Assembly: GCA_965222935.1 (NCBI GenBank)
Contig: CBDCVA010000002.1
Span: 930,001 to 994,000, forward strand
Direction: 5' to 3'
Length of the DNA: 64,000 nucleotides
DNA from: CBDCVA01 sp965222935 [NCBI: Candidatus Latescibacterota bacterium]
Lineage (GTDB): Bacteria; Latescibacterota; CBDCVA01
Shown: piece after piece, positions 26,652 to 34,391 of the stretch
Numbering within the stretch: position 1 is the first letter of the stretch
Layout of the letters: each line of letters begins with the position of its first letter
Position numbers and translations under genes: made by a program
Notes under the pieces: generated by a model
Databases searched by the model: none
Seen by the model: the letters and a program-made list of their open reading frames with translations, nothing else
Told to the model about the DNA's origin: nothing

Positions 26652-27074
26652 ATGAGCGAAACGCGGGCACGCATCGTAGTTTCCGTCAAGGAAGTCAAAG
26701 CATGCGCGGGCGACGAGCGCGTGGCGCTGCGCGCTCAGGTCCTCAAGACGTGGACCTTCCAGGACGGCCGTGAAAAGGGCCATGCTGCCTGCCTGGTCGG
26801 CGACCTCTCGGGCGTCATGCACATCGACATCCCCCAGGAGGAAGATGTGACCGTCGGCATGAGCTACCTTTTTGACGGCCTCCGCGTCCTGGTTTACCCC
26901 GGCGGCTGGCACAGCCTCGATGCCGATACGGAGACCCGGATCCTCCCCCTCGACGAGGCCGTTCCCGTCTCGGCCGAGCCGGCGTACGTCGAACAAGTCT
27001 ACAAGATCCTCACGGGCGTCAGGCGCAAGCGGGCGCGCCGTGAGGCTCAGTCAGCCGGGGAAGCGAAATCCTAA
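26652..27074 (+). CDS. OB-fold-like small protein
   Basis: 140 residues, ATG with gggag ten bases upstream. The strand pattern VALRAQVLKTWTF, HAACLVGDLSGVMHIDI and VGMSYLFDGLRVLVYPGGW resembles an OB-fold of the single-strand-binding or RPA-like kind found in DNA-associated proteins. The C-terminus is basic (RRKRARREAQ) and could bind nucleic acid. This is shape matching, not a motif-based identification. The gene is convergent with the DUF3179 gene downstream, 16 bases away. Confidence 0.55.
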   Translation: MSETRARIVVSVKEVKACAGDERVALRAQVLKTWTFQDGREKGHAACLVGDLSGVMHIDIPQEEDVTVGMSYLFDGLRVLVYPGGWHSLDADTETRILPLDEAVPVSAEPAYVEQVYKILTGVRRKRARREAQSAGEAKS

Positions 27075-27090
27075 CAGGCGCTGCCGTTCC

Positions 27091-27963
27091 TCACTGCATC
27101 TTCGCATCCGGGCAGCCTCTGCCGGGACGCGGTTTGACACCGGGCGCGGGGGCATAGCGGCCATCGTACGGTGTGCGTCCATCACCAAAGCGGTAGCTCT
27201 CCTCTTGGGTGAGGACCGTCGTCGTCGGATGCGCCGCACGCCACGCTCCCCAGGAGGTCCTAACCCCCTCTACAGGCTCCAGCCGCACCGCCGCTGGTCC
27301 CGCGACGCGCTCGCCATTTCGCTGCGCGAACCAGGCGTCCCCCGGCTGCGCCTCCAGGAGCGCATTGTACTGAGCTAGGCCCGCGAAGCGTAGGCCTCCC
27401 GTTTCCGCCTCGAAGGCCCGCGCGCAATCGCGCAGAGGGCAGTACGTCACCGCCAATGCCCGACCGCCCAGCCGATCGTTGGCGACTTGGTGCCACGCCA
27501 AAAGCGTCAGGGGATAAGCCCTCACCTCGGTCCCAACCACCAGCCCCAGGACCGGCGTCCCATCCGGCCACGATGACGCTTCCGCCGCGACGTGTGAGGG
27601 CTGCTCCACGGGCGGGAAGAGACGCGCCGGTGCCCAGCGCCGTTCGGCCGACGCAATGCCCACGACCACCAGGCCCACCACCACCGGTGTGACAAGCCGC
27701 CATCGAGACCCCCGGCGCCGCAGGATCAACGCTCCAACCACAGCCGCGAGCGCCGACAGGGTAAACACGGTCTGCGCGTGACTCAGCCAGTAGGTCAGCC
27801 ATAGCGGTACGACGGGGAAGATGTGTGAGGTGAATCCACCGAGCGACGGAGCGATTGCCAGCGCCAGCGCGCAAAGGCTCAGAAGCGCCCCCACGAGCGG
27901 ACCCAGCGATGGCGGCGGACTGACGTCCTCTGAAGCCGCCGGGACCTTCGGCGAATCGGCCAT
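27091..27963 (-). CDS. DUF3179-domain membrane protein
   Basis: About 290 residues. Helices near residues 20-40, 50-70 and 75-100 anchor it; then a periplasmic-type DUF3179 domain begins at about residue 130 with PVLGLVVGTEVRAYPLTLLA, AWHQVANDRLGG and VTYCPLRDC, the family signature around a cysteine. Function of DUF3179 is unknown; members often lie with respiratory or oxidase genes. The ATG at 27963 overlaps the upstream stop as TGATG, so the pair is translationally coupled to the lipoprotein. Confidence 0.85.
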   Translation of the reverse strand: MADSPKVPAASEDVSPPPSLGPLVGALLSLCALALAIAPSLGGFTSHIFPVVPLWLTYWLSHAQTVFTLSALAAVVGALILRRRGSRWRLVTPVVVGLVVVGIASAERRWAPARLFPPVEQPSHVAAEASSWPDGTPVLGLVVGTEVRAYPLTLLAWHQVANDRLGGRALAVTYCPLRDCARAFEAETGGLRFAGLAQYNALLEAQPGDAWFAQRNGERVAGPAAVRLEPVEGVRTSWGAWRAAHPTTTVLTQEESYRFGDGRTPYDGRYAPAPGVKPRPGRGCPDAKMQ

Positions 27964-28682
27964 CACTCGGGCGCCAAGAGAGCGATGGGCTTGAGCGCGT
28001 AGCCGCCCCCAAATTTCTCGATGATCAGACGCTCGCCCGAGATCGTGAAGCGGCCCGCGAAGTTATCCAACTCACGAGGGAAGCCACTGAAGACCAATGT
28101 GTCGCCGCGCGTCCCGTAATGCCCGGAACTGGTCACGTCCACGCTCGGCCGCACCGCCAGATCGGGCAGGAGTAGCCACCGTCTGCGTTCGGACCGGTCC
28201 CTAGCACCGAAGCGAAGCGTCTGGCCGTAGAGCAGGCGCCGTCGGAGGGGATCGGTTGCCTCGGGATCATCGCCCTCCAGATGTACGCGCCACTCGCCGC
28301 CGAGTCCGACGCCCCTCCCGGTTCTACGCCAGAAGAACTGGGCATCTTCCGCACGGCCCGCTTCGGGATGGAGGGCCAGGATGGTGATGCTCACTTTCGC
28401 CGTCGCGCTCACGTACCGCACCAAGGCCACCGCGGGACCCGCCACGAGGGCCGTCCCCACCTCGACCACACCCTCCTCCCGGCTGAGCCATTGCCGGACG
28501 AAATGCCCACCATCGAGAAGCCACAGGCGCCACGCGGGTCCAGTAGCTGGCGTCAACTCCCACGCACCCACGAGCGGCGTCGGTTCAGGCGCGAGGGGCT
28601 CCTCCCCGCAGCCCACGAGCCCCCCGGCCAAAGCGAGCACCGGGACGATGGCGGCATAGCCAACCCTTGGGTCGAAGAGCAC
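27963..28682 (-). CDS. lipoprotein of unknown function upstream of DUF3179
   Basis: About 240 residues. The GTG at 28682 has ggagg six bases upstream and gives a lipoprotein signal with lipobox LVGC (Cys near residue 25); an earlier GTG at 28700 is possible. The mature part, rich in beta-strands (VGAWELTPATGPAWRLWLL; LVFSGFPRELDNFAGRFTI), resembles small lipocalin-like barrels, but I cannot name a family. Its stop overlaps the start of the DUF3179 protein. Confidence 0.7.
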   Translation of the reverse strand: MLFDPRVGYAAIVPVLALAGGLVGCGEEPLAPEPTPLVGAWELTPATGPAWRLWLLDGGHFVRQWLSREEGVVEVGTALVAGPAVALVRYVSATAKVSITILALHPEAGRAEDAQFFWRRTGRGVGLGGEWRVHLEGDDPEATDPLRRRLLYGQTLRFGARDRSERRRWLLLPDLAVRPSVDVTSSGHYGTRGDTLVFSGFPRELDNFAGRFTISGERLIIEKFGGGYALKPIALLAPE

Positions 28683-28917
28683 GCGCCGCCTCCAGGCCAC
28701 CTACCCAGGAACGCCACCGACCGGACGAGCCGTTGCCGTAGGGCCTTCACCGCTAACGCCCGCGACTAGGACGATCGTGCCCGGCTCCCTAGGCCACCGC
28801 GGTTGATGTGAAGGGCCAGAGGGCCGCCGTCATCACTGCTGCGCTGGCCGCGCGCCTTCAGAGACTTGCTCGATGAGCCATCATCCTTCTCCCCTCAGCT
28901 ACCGCCGATCCACAGGG

Positions 28918-28946
28918 TTGCGATGGCTCACCGTATCTCGTATGAT
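28918..28946 (+). promoter_or_regulatory. sigma-70-like promoter of the MetE-like gene
   Basis: TTGCGA (28918-28923), exactly 17 bases, then TATGAT (28941-28946), a five-of-six -10 match. The predicted start near 28953 leaves a leader of about 42 bases with the aaaggag ribosome binding site. Confidence 0.55.
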
Positions 28947-28994
28947 GGGGCGGGCTCGCTCAGAGCTCATAGCGAAGGAAAGGAGTCGAACGCG

Positions 28995-30029
28995 ATGGCG
29001 CAAGATGATCTGCCCCTGCTTCCGACGAGCGTCATCGGGAGTTATGCCATTCCCAGTTGGCTCTGGACGGCGCTCGACGAGATCGAAGCGGGCCGCTATG
29101 GCAGGACCGACGTCCGCGAGACGATGGACGATGCCTGCGCCATGGCCCTCACTGACCAGGAGCGCGCGGGCGTGGACGTCATCACCGATGGCGAGATGCG
29201 CCGCTGGTACTTCGTCCAGAGTTTCTACGGCAAGATGAAGGGCCTCGAACGCATCGATGACCTGCGCAAAGTCGGTGTCTACGGCTACGACAGCGTGCCG
29301 CGCTACTGGCCCACTGAGCGCGTTGTAGTACCCGAGGGGCTCGGGGTCGTCGAGGAGTTCGAGTGGACGAAAGCGCATACCCAAAAGCGCCTCAAGGCCA
29401 CCTGCCCCGGCCCCCTGACGTTGACCATCCACATCCAGCTCCGCGATAAGAGCATCTACAAGGACCGGCTGGAGATGGCCCACGAGTTCGCCGGGGTTGT
29501 CAATCGGGAGCTCAAGCGCCTCGTCGAGGCCGGCGCAGAATGGGTCCAACTCGACGAGCCCAGCTACGCCGTCATCCCCGGCACGGTTGACGACTGGATC
29601 GAGCTGTTCAACCGATCGGTCGAGGGCGTCCGCGCCAAGATCGGCCTGCACGTCTGCTTCGGCAACCTGGCCAGCCGCCCCCGCGGCAAGCGCGCCTACG
29701 GCTGGATGTTTCCCGAACTTCTGGAGGCGAAGGCGGACCAGTTCTGCCTCGAGTTCGCCAACCGCGAGATGAGGGAGATCGAGGTCTGGAAGGCCGAAGG
29801 CGACGAGCGTGAGTTCGCCGCCGGGCTCGTGGACGTGAAATCTTTCTATGTCGAGACGCCCGAGGACGTGGCCGAGCGCGTCCGCACGACGCTCCAATAC
29901 GTGGAGGCTGAAAAACTCTCGATCACGCCCGATTGCGGCTTCTTCCAGCTTCCGCGCTGGCTAGCGTTTCTGAAGCTCCAGAACATGGTCAGGGGTACCG
30001 AGATCGTGCGCCGTGAGTTGGCGGGATAG
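28995..30029 (+). CDS. MetE-like cobalamin-independent methyltransferase
   Basis: 344 residues, the C-terminal catalytic half of methionine synthase only. Zinc ligands expected for MetE are present: HVC in GLHVCFGN, the Glu of LEFAN, and the Cys of DCGFFQLPR near the C-terminus. PTSVIGSYAIP at the start and WVQLDEPSYA in the middle fit the family. Short proteins of this kind transfer methyl groups from methyl-donor corrinoid proteins or related thiols to homocysteine-like acceptors; several are now thought to act in other sulfur or C1 pathways. The start has aaaggag eight bases upstream. The next gene begins 84 bases downstream. Confidence 0.85.
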   Translation: MAQDDLPLLPTSVIGSYAIPSWLWTALDEIEAGRYGRTDVRETMDDACAMALTDQERAGVDVITDGEMRRWYFVQSFYGKMKGLERIDDLRKVGVYGYDSVPRYWPTERVVVPEGLGVVEEFEWTKAHTQKRLKATCPGPLTLTIHIQLRDKSIYKDRLEMAHEFAGVVNRELKRLVEAGAEWVQLDEPSYAVIPGTVDDWIELFNRSVEGVRAKIGLHVCFGNLASRPRGKRAYGWMFPELLEAKADQFCLEFANREMREIEVWKAEGDEREFAAGLVDVKSFYVETPEDVAERVRTTLQYVEAEKLSITPDCGFFQLPRWLAFLKLQNMVRGTEIVRRELAG

Positions 30030-30113
30030 GCGAAGGGCGCGAACGGCCACGGCGACCTTCATTCACCGTCAATACGAGCAAGCAGCTCACCGAAAAGAGA
30101 GAGAGGACATGCC

Positions 30114-30521
30114 GTGAAATCCGGATTCGCTGCCGACATCGAAGGCGAGGCGACGCTCACCGTCCGCGAGCCCGTGACCATCACCCTGGGCAGCGGCGCC
30201 CGAGAGATCACCGTCTTCATGACTCCGGCGCTCGTCTGGCTAATCGAGGAAGCGGCCAGGCAAGCGCTCGTGCCCTACTACGACGACGGGGAGGACTCCG
30301 TGGGCATGACCGTGAACGTCCAGCATCTCGCGCCGACGCCCGTCGGGATGCGAGTGACGGCGAAGGCCCGCCTGGACGCCATTGACAGGCGCAGGTGCTC
30401 GTTCGCGGTCGAAGTCTTCGACGAGGTCGAGAAGATTGGCGAGGCGACTCACGACCGCTTCGTCATCGATGTGGCCAAGTTCGCGGCTGGCGTACGCGAG
30501 AAGTCGAAGGATCGCGCTTGA
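30114..30521 (+). CDS. FlK-like hotdog thioesterase
   Basis: 135 residues, one hotdog domain. In fluoroacetyl-CoA thioesterase the catalytic set is Thr, Glu and His; here MTPALVWLIEEA gives Thr and Glu and VNVQHLAPTPVG gives His, with CSFAVEVFDEVEKIGEATHDRF the central strands. Such enzymes hydrolyse acyl-CoAs or detoxify acyl thioesters. The GTG start has agagagga upstream. It is followed after 11 bases by a MaoC-like hydratase and then an acyl-CoA ligase, suggesting an acyl-CoA pathway. Confidence 0.8.
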   Translation: MKSGFAADIEGEATLTVREPVTITLGSGAREITVFMTPALVWLIEEAARQALVPYYDDGEDSVGMTVNVQHLAPTPVGMRVTAKARLDAIDRRRCSFAVEVFDEVEKIGEATHDRFVIDVAKFAAGVREKSKDRA

Positions 30522-30532
30522 GCAGGAGCGCC

Positions 30533-30991
30533 GTGGCGGTGCCTCCGCCCCCTACCTTCGAATCCCTGGAGGTCGGCCGAACCTTCGCGGGGGCGATGAC
30601 GGTGACCCCCGAGCACCTGACCGCAGGCGCGCGCTGGTTCGGTGACGCCAACCCCGTCCACACCGAGCCCGATTACGCCGCGCGCACACGCTTCGAGGGT
30701 CTCATAGCCCATGGTGCGATGACCGCCGGGATCATGGTGGGCGTGCTCGGGACGCAGCTTGACGCGGGAGCCGTCGCTCTCGTGGAGCAGAGCCTGCGTT
30801 TCCTCGAACCCGTGCGCCCCGGCGACACACTCACGACCGCATGGCAGGTGACCGAACGGGCGGCAAAGCCTCGCGCGGGCGGCGGGATCGTCAGCTTTGC
30901 AGGGAAGGCGCACAACCAGCGCGGCGAGCGCGTCGCAGAAGGGGCCTGCCGCTTCCTGATCGCCTCGCGTTCGGGCGCAGATGCGCCTTGA
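30533..30991 (+). CDS. MaoC-like dehydratase
   Basis: About 152 residues. The hydratase motif WFGDANPVHTEPDYAARTRF carries the expected Asp and His, and the hotdog strands FEGLIAHGAMTAGIMVG and FLEPVRPGDTL follow. MaoC proteins add water to or remove it from enoyl-CoAs. Start choice: a TTG sits at the stop of the thioesterase gene, but GTG at 30533 has aggag four bases upstream and I prefer it. The ligase downstream begins 58 bases later. Confidence 0.82.
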   Translation: MAVPPPPTFESLEVGRTFAGAMTVTPEHLTAGARWFGDANPVHTEPDYAARTRFEGLIAHGAMTAGIMVGVLGTQLDAGAVALVEQSLRFLEPVRPGDTLTTAWQVTERAAKPRAGGGIVSFAGKAHNQRGERVAEGACRFLIASRSGADAP

Positions 30992-31049
30992 AGCGGCGCT
31001 TACCCCCTCAGGGTACGATCAGAGGCGTTCGAAGAAGGACGGGGAGGCC

Positions 31050-32642
31050 GTGACCCGCTGGACCCTTGGCGATCTGTTGCGCAACGCCGCGCGGCCCGCC
31101 AATTTCGGCGCTAAGCCAGCCGTCTACTTCGAGGACGGTTGCCGCACCTACGGCCAGCTCAACGCCGAGGTTAACCGGCTGGCCAACGGCCTTCTAACTC
31201 AGAGTATCGCCAAGGGCGACCGCGTGGCGATCCTGGGACGCAACAGCCTGGACTACATCGTCATCTATTTCGCCCTGGCCAAGGTAGGCGCCATCATGGT
31301 GCCGGTGAACTACCGCTATAAGCCGGGCGAGATCGCCTACACCCTGGCCCAGTCGGAGAGCTGCGCGCTGATCCTGGAGAACTGCTTTCGAGACATCGCG
31401 CAACCCGCTCTCGCACAAGCGCCGGGGGTACATCACGTGTGGCACTTCGGATGCGGGGCGCCGGAGAATGCTCGGACGCTCGGCGAAGTCGCCGCGGACG
31501 CCTCGGAGACGGAGCCGCCCACTAAGGTCCTCCCCGATGACCCGCACATCATCCTCTACACCAGCGGTACGACCGGCTTCCCCAAGGGAGCGATCCTGAC
31601 CCATCACAATCACGTTGTCCACGCGCTGGCCGTGGCGCTCCAGACCCAGATGAGCGAGCGGGAGATCGCGCCGATCCTCTATCCGCTCTTCCATACCGGT
31701 GGACCTGATTGCGTCCTCTTGCCCCACGTGCTCATGGGTGGGACCGTAGTCGTCCTCGAGCGCCCCGATCCCGAGTGCATCGTCGAGGCGGTGACGCGCC
31801 ACCGCTGCACCAGCCTCTTTTGTGTGCCCACCCTCTGGAAGCGACTGCTCGCCCACCTCGATTCACCTAACGTCACAGCGGATCTCTCCTCCGTCACGAA
31901 ATGTCTTGGCTCATCCGATGTGTTCAGCGAAGAGCTTCTCGACGCTCTCCTGCGTCACTTTGACGCCACGGTCCAGGTGACCTACGGGCTCACGGAGGCC
32001 GGATGCATCCTCACATTCTCGCGCCTCACGCGGGACGACCGCCTCCAGATAGCCTCCGTCGGCAGGCCGCACCCGCTGGTCGAAGTCCGCGTTGCGGACG
32101 AGAGGGGCCGAGAGGTCGAAATCGGTGCGGCGGGAGAGGTGCAGGCGCGCGGCCCGACCCTCATGACGGGCTACTGGAACATGCCCGGACAGACTGCCGA
32201 AGCTTTCCGTGACGGCTGGCTCAAGAGCGGCGACCTCGCGCGGCGCAACGAAGACGGCACGCTTTCCATCGTTGGCCGGATGAAGGACCTCATCATCTCC
32301 GGGGGCGAGAACATCTATCCCGTCGAGATCGAGAAGCTGCTGCGGGACCATCCTGCGGTCCGCGATTGCGCCGTGATCGGGGTGCCCGATCCAGAATGGA
32401 GCGAATCCGTCCTGGCAGTCGTCGTGCCCGAGGATGGGACCGAACCGGACCCAGCGGCCATCCGCAATTTTGTCGCGGACCGCTTGGCGGGCTACAAGAA
32501 ACCGCGCTACGTGGAGTTCGTGGAGGAACTGCCGGTGACCTCCGCCACCGAGAAGGTACAGAAAGCCGTCCTGCGCAAGCGGTTCGGCCCCAAATACGCC
32601 GCCCTCGCGTCCGGAGAGCGCGAGGGCGAATTAACCCCCTAG
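31050..32642 (+). CDS. AMP-forming acyl-CoA synthetase
   Basis: 530 residues. Motifs in order: ILYTSGTTGFPKGAIL (ATP loop), YGLTEA, GWLKSGD, GRMKDLIISGGENIYPVEIE and the catalytic Lys-containing SATEKVQKAVLRKRF. It activates a carboxylic acid with ATP to the acyl-AMP and then CoA. I start at GTG 31050 with ggggagg close upstream; an ATG at 30981 would overlap the MaoC gene by 11 bases and add residues unlike the family N-terminus. With the hotdog pair upstream it could be a short acyl-CoA pathway. Substrate unknown. Confidence 0.88.
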   Translation: MTRWTLGDLLRNAARPANFGAKPAVYFEDGCRTYGQLNAEVNRLANGLLTQSIAKGDRVAILGRNSLDYIVIYFALAKVGAIMVPVNYRYKPGEIAYTLAQSESCALILENCFRDIAQPALAQAPGVHHVWHFGCGAPENARTLGEVAADASETEPPTKVLPDDPHIILYTSGTTGFPKGAILTHHNHVVHALAVALQTQMSEREIAPILYPLFHTGGPDCVLLPHVLMGGTVVVLERPDPECIVEAVTRHRCTSLFCVPTLWKRLLAHLDSPNVTADLSSVTKCLGSSDVFSEELLDALLRHFDATVQVTYGLTEAGCILTFSRLTRDDRLQIASVGRPHPLVEVRVADERGREVEIGAAGEVQARGPTLMTGYWNMPGQTAEAFRDGWLKSGDLARRNEDGTLSIVGRMKDLIISGGENIYPVEIEKLLRDHPAVRDCAVIGVPDPEWSESVLAVVVPEDGTEPDPAAIRNFVADRLAGYKKPRYVEFVEELPVTSATEKVQKAVLRKRFGPKYAALASGEREGELTP

Positions 32643-32709
32643 TTCCAATCGGCCCCGTGGCGCTAGATCGCACGAACACTCCTCCACCGACGGCGCCTCA
32701 GCACCCGTC

Positions 32710-33330
32710 CTATACGCCCGTGGCCAAGTGAGTCAGCCATGAGATGGGGGGACCGATCACCGCCCAAAGGATTGGAAACCCCAGCATCCCGGCCATGACA
32801 ATCACAACCAAGATCATGGCGCCCTGCCGCTCCCATGCCTCGACCCGTGCCGCCTGTTGCGGGGGTAAAAGCCCAACGAGCACTCTCGAGCCATCCAGCG
32901 GCGCTAACGGCAAGAGGTTGAATACCGCTAGCATGGCGTTGATTCCTGCCGTCGCATGGATCATTGGCGCGAAGACCCGGCCGGTATTCGTCCACGCCAT
33001 CGCCTGGTACAGTCCGCCGAAGACCAGGCATCCCACCACATTCACGACCGGCCCCGCAGCCGCAATCCAGAGCATGTCGCGCCGCGGCCGGCTCAGGTTG
33101 CGGACGTCCACGGGCACGGGCTTCGCCCAACCAAAGCCTGCCAAGAACAACATCGCCGTTCCCATGAAATCCAGATGCGCCAGCGGGTTCAGCGTCAAGC
33201 GCCCCAGAAAACGCGCCGTCGGGTCGCCCAGCCTCTGCGCCATCCACGCATGCGCGAACTCGTGGACCGTGAGCGAGAAGAAGATCGGCGGAGCTATATA
33301 AAGCTTGCTCGCAAGCCAATCGAGATCCAC
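32710..33330 (-). CDS. site-2-type M50 zinc metalloprotease
   Basis: 206 residues, membrane-embedded. HEFAH (residues 23-27) binds zinc, with the catalytic Glu; the third ligand lies in NLLPLAPLDGSRVLVG near residue 140. Several hydrophobic helices surround it, such as GTAMLFLAGFGWAKPV and LVVIVMAGMLGFPILWAV. Such short, PDZ-less members cleave membrane-spanning substrates; some relate to spore or cell-cycle signalling, others to unknown pathways. GTG start with a purine-rich gggtggga upstream. It converges on the acyl-CoA synthetase gene. Confidence 0.85.
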   Translation of the reverse strand: MDLDWLASKLYIAPPIFFSLTVHEFAHAWMAQRLGDPTARFLGRLTLNPLAHLDFMGTAMLFLAGFGWAKPVPVDVRNLSRPRRDMLWIAAAGPVVNVVGCLVFGGLYQAMAWTNTGRVFAPMIHATAGINAMLAVFNLLPLAPLDGSRVLVGLLPPQQAARVEAWERQGAMILVVIVMAGMLGFPILWAVIGPPISWLTHLATGV

Positions 33331-33411
33331 ACTCCCACCCTTCTGCTAGATTTCGATAGATTTAACCCGTGCAAAAAGTGTATCTCAACCCCATCCGGCG
33401 TCAAGCCCTTT

Positions 33412-34362
33412 CTACCGACGCCTGAGAGCGCCCCGAGGATGCATCCGCCGGTGCATCTCCAGGAGCCGCCTGCGGTCCACGTGCGTGTAAATCTCCGTCG
33501 TCCCGATGTCCTGATGCCCCAGGAGTTCCTGGACGATCCGCAGGTCTGCCCCTCCCTCCAAAAGGTGCGTGGCGAACGAATGGCGCAGGACGTGCGGGTG
33601 GGCACGCTCCCCGAGCCCGGCCCCAATCGCGTGCGACCGCACCATTTTCCACGCACCCATCCGCCCGAGTCGCCCGCCCCTTTGGTTGAGGAAGACGGCG
33701 TCGCCAGGCCCCGGCGCGCCCGGTCGGGACGAACGGCGCTTCGCCAGGTGCGGCCGCCCTTCGCGTAGGTACGCACCGAGCGCCAATGCCGCAGGCGCAC
33801 CTATGGGTACCAGACGCTCGCGGCCTCCCTTACCCAGGACGCGCACCCAGTGCTCAAGCAGATCGAGCTGCCCAATCCCCACTGCCAGCGCCTCGGAAAT
33901 CCGCAGCCCCGCCGCATACAGCAGCTCCAGGAGCGCCCGGTCTCGCAGCCCCGAAGGCGTCGAGGGGTCCGGCGTCTCTAGTAGCCTCGCCACTTCCTCG
34001 GGCGTCAGCACCTTCGGTAGACGCCGCCACTGCCGCGGCCGCCCCACGCCGTCGGTCGGATCGGTCTGAGCGAGCCCCTCGGCGACCAGGAAGCGGTAGA
34101 ACGTCCTGAGCGCCGAAAGCCGTCGCGACACGCTCGCCGAAGAAAGGCCCAAGTCGCCGGTCAGAACGTAGACCCACCTGCGCACGTCGCGCTCATCGGC
34201 GGCCTCCGGCGGCTTCCTAACCCACTCTAGGAAGGTCCCCACGTCGTGCGCGTAGGCTTCGACCGTCAAGGGCGAAAGCGCCCGTTCGGCCGCAAGATAC
34301 CGGGTGAAAGCGCCGACCGCGGGCGGGATCTTCGCGGGAGACGTGGGGGATGAGGCGCTCAC
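33412..34362 (-). CDS. tyrosine recombinase, XerC/XerD type
   Basis: 316 residues. N-terminal SAM-like DNA-binding domain (FTRYLAAERALSPLTVEAYAHD), then the catalytic domain with GLRISEALAVG (Arg), LGKGGRERLVPI (Lys), HVLRHSFATHLL (His-x-x-Arg), LGHQDIGTTEIYTHV (His and the nucleophile Tyr). XerC/D resolve chromosome dimers at dif. Which of the pair is uncertain. The GTG start has only a weak ribosome binding site; gap to uvrC upstream is 29 bases, so they may be co-transcribed. Confidence 0.87.
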   Translation of the reverse strand: MSASSPTSPAKIPPAVGAFTRYLAAERALSPLTVEAYAHDVGTFLEWVRKPPEAADERDVRRWVYVLTGDLGLSSASVSRRLSALRTFYRFLVAEGLAQTDPTDGVGRPRQWRRLPKVLTPEEVARLLETPDPSTPSGLRDRALLELLYAAGLRISEALAVGIGQLDLLEHWVRVLGKGGRERLVPIGAPAALALGAYLREGRPHLAKRRSSRPGAPGPGDAVFLNQRGGRLGRMGAWKMVRSHAIGAGLGERAHPHVLRHSFATHLLEGGADLRIVQELLGHQDIGTTEIYTHVDRRRLLEMHRRMHPRGALRRR

Positions 34363-34391
34363 CTGAGAGCGCGTCTCTTTTGCCGATCCAA

